Below, in pieces: positions 25,359-33,347 of a DNA stretch of 64,000 nucleotides (position 1 is its first letter; each line of letters starts with the position of its first letter). The position numbers and the translations under genes were made by a program. Origin of the DNA: Pseudoalteromonas sp. N1230-9 (lineage in GTDB: Bacteria; Pseudomonadota; Gammaproteobacteria; Enterobacterales; Alteromonadaceae). The notes beneath the pieces are model-generated. The model saw only the letters and a program-made list of their open reading frames with translations, did not search any database and was not told where the DNA came from. The stretch covers positions 806,001 through 870,000 of the forward strand of contig NZ_CP090420.1 in NCBI RefSeq assembly GCF_032716425.1, given 5' to 3'.

Positions 25359-25367
25359 CTAAATAAG

Positions 25368-26153
25368 TTATTTGAATGGCATGCTTAATAGTGTTGTTAA
25401 ACATGTATTTTGCTTTGTCGCTTTATATTGGCTCAAACCAATGTCTTGCAAGTCATCGCCCTTTATTGCCACGCTGCGATAGCTTGAAAATAGCTTATCC
25501 CACCAAACTAGGCTAAATCCGTAATTACTGTTGGTTTCATCGATGTTTGTACTATGGTGAATGCGGTGCAGTTTCTGGGTAATAATAAATAGGCGTAGGG
25601 TTTTTTCTCGCTTTTCAGATAAACAGATATTCGCATGATTGAATAGCGCAAAACCATTAAGTGCAACTTCAAAGATGAGTACGGCTACCGCTGGTACACC
25701 AAGCACTGTTATGGCGATGAGTTTAACTAAAATACTCAGGGCAATTTCTATTGGATGAAAACGCAACCCCGTACTGGTATCAACGTGGCAATCAGCATGG
25801 TGAACTTTATGGAGCCGCCAGAGTAATGGGACTCGATGGAATAAACGATGCTGCCAGTAAATCAGCATATCTAACATTAATAAACTTAGTGGGATGCTTA
25901 CCCACAGCGACAGCTCTAAATAGTTAAATAATCCTAGTGCTTGCTGGTGATTAAAATCAGCAAGGGCGGTAAGACTTACCGGCACCACTAAACGTGCAAT
26001 GATAGAAGATACAATGACTAATGAAAAATTACCAAACCAGCGATACCTTGCTGCAATAGGCGATAATCTTGCAGGTTTTTTCCATTCAAGTAACATCATA
26101 ATGATTAATATGCTGAGAAAGCAGCCAACTCGCCAATATAGTTCATTTGTCAT
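25368..26153 (-). CDS. Sterol desaturase/fatty acid hydroxylase family protein
   Basis: A 261-residue membrane protein with about four hydrophobic segments and the di-iron histidine clusters of the fatty acid hydroxylase superfamily: HRLFH near residue 107, HKVHHAD near 119 and HRIHHS near 198. Such enzymes hydroxylate or desaturate lipid chains or sterol-like rings using oxygen. It is the last gene of the eight-gene minus-strand operon and overlaps the preceding CDP-alcohol phosphatidyltransferase gene by 11 bp, so the two are translationally linked. Together they point to synthesis or alteration of a membrane lipid. The actual substrate cannot be told from sequence. Confidence 0.88.
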   Translation of the reverse strand: MTNELYWRVGCFLSILIIMMLLEWKKPARLSPIAARYRWFGNFSLVIVSSIIARLVVPVSLTALADFNHQQALGLFNYLELSLWVSIPLSLLMLDMLIYWQHRLFHRVPLLWRLHKVHHADCHVDTSTGLRFHPIEIALSILVKLIAITVLGVPAVAVLIFEVALNGFALFNHANICLSEKREKTLRLFIITQKLHRIHHSTNIDETNSNYGFSLVWWDKLFSSYRSVAIKGDDLQDIGLSQYKATKQNTCLTTLLSMPFK

Positions 26154-26775
26154 TGTTTAGCTCTTGGTGCTTTAGGGTTGAGTAACCACCATAGATGCGT
26201 GTAATAATAGTGATGGTACAGGCCACAGCAAATAGGCTAGCTAATACAGGAAAGTAGCTAGGCCATAAACACAGCGCTATAAACAAAGCGATGGTTTCAC
26301 TCCCTTCGGTTAACCCATTAAGATAATAGAAGCTTTTGTTTTTGAATTGAGGCTTCTCTAGCTGAAACTTCTCAGCAGCAACTGCAAAGGCAAGAAAGCT
26401 TGATCCTGTGCCAATAAAACTCACTAGTAAAATTGCGCCAGCAATCGCATTTTGTTGTGGGTCAGCCAAGATAAAACCGAAAGGGATCGCGGCGTAAAAT
26501 AAAAAGTCGAGAGTAATATCTAAAAAACCACCAGAACTTGAGCTGGTATTGCTATATCGGGCCAGTGCGCCATCCAAACCATCAAATATACGGTTTAAAA
26601 TGATAGCAGCGAGCGCCAAATTCCATAATTTAAAGGCAATAAAAGGAACGGCAAGTAGGCCTAGAATGAATCCAGTTAAAGTGAGTTGATCAGCCGTTAC
26701 GCCTCGTTTATCCAATTGCGTAACAATCGGCATTAGTAGCGGTTTTATGACTGGTGTAATGTATCTATCAAGCAT
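26143..26775 (-). CDS. CDP-alcohol phosphatidyltransferase, YnjF-like
   Basis: A 210-residue integral membrane protein with the family signature D-G-x2-(D-G)-A-x-A-R-x8-9-G-x3-D-x3-D, seen as DGLDGALARYSNTSSSSGGFLDITLD near residue 65. Enzymes of this class swap CMP from a CDP-alcohol for another alcohol, making phospholipid head groups or polyol phosphodiesters. In E. coli the homologous ynjF lies just downstream of ynjBCD (and ynjE), and the same neighbourhood is kept here after the ATP-binding gene, with an 8-bp overlap. That conserved linkage implies a common process. The substrates are unknown. Confidence 0.88.
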   Translation of the reverse strand: MLDRYITPVIKPLLMPIVTQLDKRGVTADQLTLTGFILGLLAVPFIAFKLWNLALAAIILNRIFDGLDGALARYSNTSSSSGGFLDITLDFLFYAAIPFGFILADPQQNAIAGAILLVSFIGTGSSFLAFAVAAEKFQLEKPQFKNKSFYYLNGLTEGSETIALFIALCLWPSYFPVLASLFAVACTITIITRIYGGYSTLKHQELNNDK

Positions 26776-27418
26776 AGCGTTTTTCCAAGGTTGCTAAGTT
26801 AATAATATTCCCTCTGGCTGCTATGGCATCACTGTGATCATGCGTGACTATAATAGCGGGTAATTGATGTTCTCTGATTTGTTTAAAAACAATGTCACGA
26901 ACTTCTTGGCGAAGCTCACTATCTAGTTTACTGAAGGGTTCATCAAGAAGGATGGCTTTTGGTTTACTTAATAAAACACGCAGTAGTGCCACACGAGCTT
27001 GTTGTCCGCCAGATAAGCTTGCTGGAGAGCGTTTTTCTAAACCACCTAAGCCAACTTTTTCTAAGGCAAGACTCACGTTTTCAAGGTCTTTCTTTTTGCT
27101 TAACTTAGGCATAGCAAATGCAATATTGCCCTCAACAGACAGATGTGGGAAGAGTAATGGGTCTTGATAGAGTAAGCCTATGTGACGCAAATGACAGGGA
27201 GTATGGGTAATATTTTGTTGGTTTAAGTAGAGATTACCGTGGGCACTAAACGTTGGTGGCAACATACCTGTTAGCCAATTGAGCAAGGTGGACTTTCCAC
27301 TCCCTGATGGTCCCATAATGCTTAGGATCTCACCACCTTGAATAGATTCATTAAGTGAAAGAAGTGCTGTTTTATTACGCAAAATTGTGAGTTCTTTAAT
27401 ATCTAATGAGGAATACAT
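26768..27418 (-). CDS. ynjD: ABC transporter ATP-binding protein, YnjD-like
   Basis: The start is ATG 27418, one base after the permease stop; the longer frame to 27475 lies inside the permease gene. The 216-residue ATPase has Walker A GPSGSGKSTLL, Q-loop LLYQDPLLF, signature LSGGQQARVALLRVLL, Walker B KAILLDEPFSKLD and the H-loop His in IIVTHDHSD. It energises the fused permease next door. The short length, without a regulatory C-terminal domain, fits the YnjD/ThiQ group. Its overlap with the YnjF-like gene shows tight coupling in the operon. Confidence 0.92.
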   Translation of the reverse strand: MYSSLDIKELTILRNKTALLSLNESIQGGEILSIMGPSGSGKSTLLNWLTGMLPPTFSAHGNLYLNQQNITHTPCHLRHIGLLYQDPLLFPHLSVEGNIAFAMPKLSKKKDLENVSLALEKVGLGGLEKRSPASLSGGQQARVALLRVLLSKPKAILLDEPFSKLDSELRQEVRDIVFKQIREHQLPAIIVTHDHSDAIAARGNIINLATLEKRYA

Positions 27419-27419
27419 A

Positions 27420-29132
27420 TTAAGCCTTGTTTTGATATTTATAGACCAGCTTAGGAGTAAGCCAAGCAAGAACAAATGCTAGAGCTGGAAGCAGCATTTG
27501 TATGAGTGCGTACACTGAGCTGGTACGCCGACTTGCGCCACTGGCAAGCACCACAGCTTCTGTAGTAATTGTATTTATTTGCCCAGCGCCATTGAGTAAC
27601 GTAGGTAAATATTGACTAAAACTAATTGCTAAGCCTAATGCAAAGGCGATGCATATAGGGGTAACTAGCATGGGTAATTTTACTTGCCAAAATACCATAG
27701 CCGGAGGTTTTCCCAAGCTTGCTGCCAAAGTTGTAAAGCGGGAGTCAAAGCATCTGTAGCTACTTGCCAGTGACAAAAAAACATAAGGAAGTACAAATAG
27801 TAGATGGCTAAAGATAACGTTTATATAGGCATGATGACTGTTTATTTGCTCCTGCAACCAAACTAAACCAAATAAAAATGCAACACTAGGAACAAGTAAA
27901 GGGAGGTAAATAATAAAGCTGCTGAGGTGAGATAGTGCGTAGGCACGTTGTTGCTCAGCTTCTAATGTTACGAGTACAAGAATGATCGCAATCGCACTGG
28001 CAGCAAAGCCAATGTATAACGAATTTAACAGTGCAGGCTGTATATTTGTTAGCGCATTTTGCCAGTGGATGAATACAAGTTGATCAGGCAAAAACGCAGG
28101 GAAGCGCCAAAAACCAGCAAATGACCAAAGCACTAAGCCAAGTAAAGATAATAAAATACTCGCGACTAAGATAACCGTTATTATGCGAGTGAAGTGCATA
28201 ATCGCATTACCTGCATAGTCACGCTTTCTGTTAGTCACATAAAAATAAAACACGCGCTTCACTATTATTTCTAACAGCCACCAAATTATTAATAAAGTGG
28301 CGGTGAGCATAAGTTGAGCAATTGCGCCAGCCGAGGCTTTAATACGTAGCGTTAAATCAACGTCGTTAAACCAGTTAATGATAGCAACAGAGAGAGTTGG
28401 CGGCGCATTAGGGCCTAAAATTAATGGGATCTCAACACTGGCACTGGCATAGGCCAACACAGCCAAAACAGGAAGGCGAATATAAGTGTATAAATTAGGC
28501 AGTACCACTTTAAAAAATGCAGTCATAGGGCAGTAGCCAAAGCTCATGGCAACTTTATGTTGAGCGCGCAACTTTGCACCTAAATCAGCTTGAGCAAATG
28601 CAGCTAAGGCCATCAACAATAAAAAGGGAAGCTCTTTTAGCGTAAGCCCCAAAATCATGCTTACCCCCCATATATCATGAGGGAGTAGCCAGTCTGGCGG
28701 TAATTCCCAACCAGTTAACCAAGGAGAAAATAGCCGTGAAATAAAACCCGAAGGGGTAATTAAAAAGCTAATCGCAATAGCTGCTGCGGCATGAGGTATA
28801 ACTAAAATAGGGCCTAATAAGCGTTGAATTCGTTTCAGCCATGGGCTGTTAAAAAAACAAGCGAGAATCAAGATGGTCATTGTAAGTGCCAATAATGTAC
28901 TAATCAGTGCGCTGCTGGCACTGAGGAATACCATATGACTAAAACCATCAGTTTGTATCAAGGCATTAAAACCCTGCAAAGAGAATTCTTTCATGCCCAA
29001 AGCTGGAAGGTAACCAAAAGCAGGTAATAACACACCGATTAGTCCCCCTATAACAGGTATAACTAATAAGGCGACCAAGAGTGTTGGGCTAAGCTTAATT
29101 AAGCGCGTGAATGTGTCATGAGTTTTAATCAT
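27420..29132 (-). CDS. ynjC: Fused double-domain ABC permease, YnjC-like
   Basis: A 570-residue protein with about 12 membrane segments and two binding-protein-dependent permease domains. Each half has an EAA-like loop: one around KVVLPNLYTYIRLPVLAV near residue 215 and the other around AASLGKPPAMVFWQVKLPMLVTPI near 475. Fused permeases of this kind occur in ThiP, FbpB and YnjC. The gene overlaps the substrate-binding gene by 8 bp and precedes the ATPase by one base, so B-C-D form one importer. The substrate of YnjBCD is not established in E. coli either. Confidence 0.9.
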   Translation of the reverse strand: MIKTHDTFTRLIKLSPTLLVALLVIPVIGGLIGVLLPAFGYLPALGMKEFSLQGFNALIQTDGFSHMVFLSASSALISTLLALTMTILILACFFNSPWLKRIQRLLGPILVIPHAAAAIAISFLITPSGFISRLFSPWLTGWELPPDWLLPHDIWGVSMILGLTLKELPFLLLMALAAFAQADLGAKLRAQHKVAMSFGYCPMTAFFKVVLPNLYTYIRLPVLAVLAYASASVEIPLILGPNAPPTLSVAIINWFNDVDLTLRIKASAGAIAQLMLTATLLIIWWLLEIIVKRVFYFYVTNRKRDYAGNAIMHFTRIITVILVASILLSLLGLVLWSFAGFWRFPAFLPDQLVFIHWQNALTNIQPALLNSLYIGFAASAIAIILVLVTLEAEQQRAYALSHLSSFIIYLPLLVPSVAFLFGLVWLQEQINSHHAYINVIFSHLLFVLPYVFLSLASSYRCFDSRFTTLAASLGKPPAMVFWQVKLPMLVTPICIAFALGLAISFSQYLPTLLNGAGQINTITTEAVVLASGASRRTSSVYALIQMLLPALAFVLAWLTPKLVYKYQNKA

Positions 29133-30369
29133 TACTTACTGTACCGCGGTTGTAGGTGCCATAGCGTAATTGCCATTGTTGGTTTATTAATGTGCTCCAA
29201 CTTGGATGTGGCTCAGCTAATGCTGGACTTTGATTGTTTGTAGCTAAGCTACTTGGATGGGGGGCTTGTTGACTGAAAAGTGCAGCTTGCTCTTTCGAGA
29301 GTAAAGATAAATCAAGCACTGTGTTGTCTCCCCAGTTAGCGGGTTGTTGTTTTTGGGCTTGTGCTTGCACACTTAACATAAAATTGGCGACTAATTTTGC
29401 GCTTTCGCTGTGGCTTGCGTTATACGCAATAGCAACAAAGTGTGTATTACTTAAGCTGCCGTCATGCATTGCGTAACTTCTAGTCGCTAGGGGTAAATCA
29501 TATCGTTCAACAGCGGCCGGTATTTCTGCGGCTGAAAATGTGAGTGATAAGCTAAGCTCCATATCGCTTACCAAGCGCTTTAATGCTGCGCTGTTTTGTA
29601 CAAAAAAAGTACCTTTTCGCCATAAGGTTGGGTGTAATTCGTCTAGGTATTGCCATAAAGCGGGTAATAACTGTGCTGCACTTTTTTCAGTGGCAGGTTG
29701 ATAAAGTAAGCTGCGTTGCTCTGTCGGTGTTAAGTTAATAAGCGCATATTTTAAAAAACTCACCCCGATAAAGTCGGGAGGTTTCGAATACGTAAAGCGA
29801 CCTTTATTTTTTGTACTCCAGTTTAAAAGCTGTTTTAGGTTTTTAGGGGGATGAATAACGGTTTTACTATCATAATAAAACGTGAGTGAGGCTTGCCCCA
29901 AAGGTGATTCCATACCTTGCGTAGGTAATCCAAAATCGTGAGTTACAGCAGGGTTTTTTGTCGGATTTGTTAGGTAGAAATTGGGAAGTTTAGTTGCCCA
30001 ATCTGTTTTTAATAAACCGTGTTTACTCATAGCGGCAAAATTAGCACCATTAATCCATATAAGATCTACTTTACCTTGGGTGTGGTTACCGGCTGACTTT
30101 TCTGCAAGCACTCGGCTTACCGCTTCACTGGTGTCTGCAAGTTTAATGTGAACTAAGTCAATGTTGTACTGCTGCTTAACCTGCTCACCAAGCCACTGAA
30201 TGTAGCTATTAATCTGTGCATCACCACCCCAAGCATGAAAGTAAACAGGTTTATTTACCCCTTCATTTACTGTTGTTTGCCAGCTTTGAGCATGGCCTAA
30301 AACCGAATAAGCCATGCTTGCTAAAAACAATAAAAAACGAATAAATGTGGGTTGATCATTGAGTATCAT
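29125..30369 (-). CDS. ynjB: ABC transporter periplasmic binding protein, YnjB-like
   Basis: A 414-residue precursor. The signal peptide lies within residues 1-27 (FIRFLLFLASMAYSVLGHAQ), followed by the YnjB-like mature start VNEGVNKPVYFHAWGGDAQINSYI. KVDLIWINGANFAAMSKHGLL and the C-terminal LLSKEQAALF also fit this family of iron/thiamine-type binding proteins. It overlaps the DUF547 gene by 14 bp and the permease gene by 8 bp. In this operon it would receive a ligand brought across the outer membrane by the TonB receptor at 33348-35678. The ligand is unknown. Confidence 0.9.
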   Translation of the reverse strand: MILNDQPTFIRFLLFLASMAYSVLGHAQSWQTTVNEGVNKPVYFHAWGGDAQINSYIQWLGEQVKQQYNIDLVHIKLADTSEAVSRVLAEKSAGNHTQGKVDLIWINGANFAAMSKHGLLKTDWATKLPNFYLTNPTKNPAVTHDFGLPTQGMESPLGQASLTFYYDSKTVIHPPKNLKQLLNWSTKNKGRFTYSKPPDFIGVSFLKYALINLTPTEQRSLLYQPATEKSAAQLLPALWQYLDELHPTLWRKGTFFVQNSAALKRLVSDMELSLSLTFSAAEIPAAVERYDLPLATRSYAMHDGSLSNTHFVAIAYNASHSESAKLVANFMLSVQAQAQKQQPANWGDNTVLDLSLLSKEQAALFSQQAPHPSSLATNNQSPALAEPHPSWSTLINQQWQLRYGTYNRGTVSND

Positions 30370-31180
30370 TAAGTGCCCAATCGTAATCTAAAAACTTAAT
30401 AGCCACCGTGTTTGCTTTTATTTTAGCTATCTGATTATTTGTTAAATTTAATGCGTCTGAGTAAAGCAATATAAATTCACTCAGCGAGTGGGCCCCTCTA
30501 AAGCTTTGCTCAAAGTCTTCTTTGTACCACTTAAAAATAGACGATAAGTGAAGTTTATCTCCTTTTATATAGTTGCGCGTTGTGTCTGCTAAAAAGCGTG
30601 TTGTGTGCTCTTCTAGCTGTGCATCAAGGTGGGTGGCGTTATAGGCTTCACCACGCAGAGCGGGGCAGCCGATGCTGGCACAATTTACAGCAAAGTGTAT
30701 GCGTGGTTCTTTATAAGTATCACTCCCTCTGATTAAAGTATGCTCTATGTTATCTAAGCTGCGTGTTTCACCTAATAAAGGGATAAACTCTTTACTCCAA
30801 GGAGAGCTAAAAAAGCTGCCAAGCTCTTTTATGGAATCAATTTTTGGATACCGAGTTAAAATAAGCTCAATGGTCCACGCATTATAAGCATTGATTAAAA
30901 AGGCCAACTGTTTGGACTTTGGCCATGCGTTAAATTCTGCTTGGCTTACTTGAGAAAGTGCACTTAAGTAGCTGCGCAATTGAGTTTGGTCGGCCTTAAA
31001 TCCCGCATAATCAACTTGCGTACTCGTAGCGTTATTAATTGCAACGACATGCTTGATAAGTAATGCCTGCCAAGCAGAGTGTAACGATGCTTCTTCTTGG
31101 GCTGGGTTATCCTTTGCCATGGCACTATTAATAATAGTAAGTAAAATTAAAAAACCAATAAAGCGTATAAATTTCAGCAT
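30356..31180 (-). CDS. DUF547 periplasmic protein
   Basis: Start ATG 31180 is chosen because GAAGAGG precedes it, it sits one base after the upstream stop, and the product then starts with a signal peptide (MLKFIRFIGFLILLTIINSAMA). The 274-residue protein shows the DUF547 core: FLINAYNAWTIELILTRYP, SLDNIEHTLIRG, and IHFAVNCASIGCPALRGEAY with its two conserved cysteines. DUF547 proteins have no established role. Many are periplasmic, and in this window the gene sits between a flavin oxidoreductase and an ABC importer, which suggests a redox or ligand-handling step in the periplasm. The start of the next gene overlaps its end by 14 bp. Confidence 0.9.
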   Translation of the reverse strand: MLKFIRFIGFLILLTIINSAMAKDNPAQEEASLHSAWQALLIKHVVAINNATSTQVDYAGFKADQTQLRSYLSALSQVSQAEFNAWPKSKQLAFLINAYNAWTIELILTRYPKIDSIKELGSFFSSPWSKEFIPLLGETRSLDNIEHTLIRGSDTYKEPRIHFAVNCASIGCPALRGEAYNATHLDAQLEEHTTRFLADTTRNYIKGDKLHLSSIFKWYKEDFEQSFRGAHSLSEFILLYSDALNLTNNQIAKIKANTVAIKFLDYDWALNDTQ

Positions 31181-31181
31181 A

Positions 31182-33335
31182 TTAACCTCTTCGCCAAGTG
31201 TGATACTTTTCAAGTAAGTTGAGTACTTTTTCGGGGGCGTGGGCACGCTTCCACTCGCCTGCAATATATTTATTTCCTTCGGCCCATGTTGGGTAGCTGT
31301 GAATAGTGCCAAGTATCTTATTCAGGCCTAGACCATGTTTCATTGCGAGGACAAATTCAGCAATTAAGTCACCCGCATGCTCAGAAACAATAGTGACGCC
31401 TAGAATTTTATCTTTACCTTTAGGTGTAATTACTTTGATGAAGCCATTCGTTGCGCTTTCTGTGATGGCACGGTCTAGTTCTGCAAACTCAAAACGAGTT
31501 ACTTCGTAGTCTAGATTTTGTGATATTGCATCTTGTTCATTGAGCCCAACACGGGCGACTTCAGGGTCGATAAATGTCGTCCAAGGGATAACACGATAAT
31601 CGACTTTGAACTTTTTAAAGTGGCCAAATAAACCATTAACCGCGGCATACCAACCTTGATGCGCAGCAACATGGGTAAACTGGTATGGACCAACAATATC
31701 ACCCGCGGCAAAAATATTAGGGTAAAGGGTTTCGAGATAGTCATTGGTTTGAATAGTGCGGTTGGTTTCAATGCCTAACTCTTCAAGGCCGTAACCTGTT
31801 AAGCGAGCACTTCGACCCACAGCGCATAGTAACTCATCGTACTCAATGTCGAACTCTTTCTCTTGATGCTGAACAACCAAGTATTTTTTGTTGTTACGAA
31901 CTTCGCATCGAAGTGCTTGGTGGTTGGTCAATACATTAACGCCACTGCTTTTCAGTGCTTGAGTAGCAAATTCAGAGACTTCTAAATCTTCTTTTATCAT
32001 GATCCGCTCAGCCATTTCTACTTGTGTGACCTGCGAACCAAGTCGAGCGAAGCTTTGCGCAAGCTCTGAACCAATTGGCCCACCGCCTAACACAACGAGC
32101 TTTTTGGGCGGCTCATCTAACTGAGCAAATTTACTCCAAAGCGTATCACTGGTGACATAACCTGCCTCTTCCAAGCCTAGTAAAGGTGGAACAAACGGAC
32201 GAGCACCCGTAGCAATCACAATTGTTCGTGCACTAAGAGTTTGTTTACCACCTGTGCTTAAAGCAATTTCAACCGTCCATGGATCGATTAATTTTCCATA
32301 ACCTTTAATAACTTCAACGCCCAGTTTAGTGTATCTTTCAACACTGTCGTGAGGAGCAATATCGGCAATAACTTGGTGTACTCGAGCCATCACCTTTTTG
32401 AATGAAAAGGTTGCACTGCTTTTTTCTAAGCCATACTTGTCAGCTTGTTGAAATTGTTCAACAATTTTAGCGCTTTTTATAATCGCTTTACTGGGTACAC
32501 ATCCGTAGTTTAAGCAGTCACCACCCATTTCACCTGCTTCAATTAATGTCACTTTTGCTTTTACGGCAGCTGCTATATAACTGGTTACTAATCCGCCGGC
32601 ACCGGCACCTATGACAATCATGTTGCGATCAAATTGCTTTGGTTTTGAAAAGTTCTTATAGATTCTGCGCTTTTTGATGGTATTTAATAACGCTTTGGCT
32701 ATAAAAGGAAAAACACCTAATAGAGTAAAAGATAAAATTAAGTTAAATGATAAGATTCCAGATAAGCTTTCTATCTGCGCTAGTTGTGTACCTGCGTTTA
32801 CAAAGACAAACGTGCCTGCCAACATGCCTAGCTGACTTACCCAAAAGAAAGTCCAGGCTTTAATCGCCGTTACACCCATTAAAAGGTTAATGAGAAAGAA
32901 AGGGAAAATAGGTACAAGGCGTAGCGTAAATAAATAAAAGCTACCTTCTTTTTTAACGCCTGCATCTATGGCTGTAAGGCGCTCTGGGAAACGCAATTTT
33001 ATTGCGTCACGCAGTAAATAACGAGAAACCAAAAATGCGATTGTTGCACCCACAGTTGAAGCAAATGAAGCGATAAGTAGACCTTCAATGAGGCCGAATA
33101 ACGCACCTGCTGCCAGCGTTAAAATTGTTGCACCTGGCAGTGACAGTGCAGTAACGACAACATAAAGTAAAAAAAACGCGCCTATCACTAATAGTGGTGA
33201 TTGTTCACGCCACTGACTAAATTGATCCATCGAACCTTTTAAGCCATTCAGTGTTAATAACTGATGTAAATCGAAATAGAAAAATGCAGTAACGGCAATT
33301 AAGACGCCGACGAGTAAGATTATTTTCTTTAACAT
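31182..33335 (-). CDS. TVP38/DedA-type membrane domain fused to a flavin disulfide oxidoreductase
   Basis: A 717-residue two-part protein. Residues 1-230 are a SNARE-associated TVP38/TMEM64 membrane domain with GATILTLAAGALFGLIEGLL and VGATIAFLVSRYLLRD. Residues 235-717 are a class-I pyridine nucleotide-disulfide oxidoreductase with FAD motif VIGAGAGGLVTSYIAA, redox CLNYGCVPSK, NAD motif VVLGGGPIGSELAQ, FAD-binding IFAAGDIVGPYQFTHVA and C-terminal HSYPTWAEG. It resembles mercuric reductase but has neither the N-terminal metal-binding domain nor the C-terminal vicinal cysteines, so it is not MerA. It sits 12 bp after the TonB receptor stop, with the DUF547 gene starting at its own end. The fusion is known in other bacteria; the electron acceptor is unknown. 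Confidence 0.9.
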   Translation of the reverse strand: MLKKIILLVGVLIAVTAFFYFDLHQLLTLNGLKGSMDQFSQWREQSPLLVIGAFFLLYVVVTALSLPGATILTLAAGALFGLIEGLLIASFASTVGATIAFLVSRYLLRDAIKLRFPERLTAIDAGVKKEGSFYLFTLRLVPIFPFFLINLLMGVTAIKAWTFFWVSQLGMLAGTFVFVNAGTQLAQIESLSGILSFNLILSFTLLGVFPFIAKALLNTIKKRRIYKNFSKPKQFDRNMIVIGAGAGGLVTSYIAAAVKAKVTLIEAGEMGGDCLNYGCVPSKAIIKSAKIVEQFQQADKYGLEKSSATFSFKKVMARVHQVIADIAPHDSVERYTKLGVEVIKGYGKLIDPWTVEIALSTGGKQTLSARTIVIATGARPFVPPLLGLEEAGYVTSDTLWSKFAQLDEPPKKLVVLGGGPIGSELAQSFARLGSQVTQVEMAERIMIKEDLEVSEFATQALKSSGVNVLTNHQALRCEVRNNKKYLVVQHQEKEFDIEYDELLCAVGRSARLTGYGLEELGIETNRTIQTNDYLETLYPNIFAAGDIVGPYQFTHVAAHQGWYAAVNGLFGHFKKFKVDYRVIPWTTFIDPEVARVGLNEQDAISQNLDYEVTRFEFAELDRAITESATNGFIKVITPKGKDKILGVTIVSEHAGDLIAEFVLAMKHGLGLNKILGTIHSYPTWAEGNKYIAGEWKRAHAPEKVLNLLEKYHTWRRG

Positions 33336-33347
33336 GAGTAGCCCTAC

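Noticed and set aside
26768..27475. Longer YnjD start at 27475
   Set aside because: The extra 19 residues lie inside the permease gene, and ATG 27418 is placed one base after the permease stop.
31182..33335. Mercuric reductase (merA) and a mercury-resistance operon
   Set aside because: The C-terminal vicinal cysteines and the N-terminal metal-binding domain are missing, and no merR, merT or merP lies nearby.
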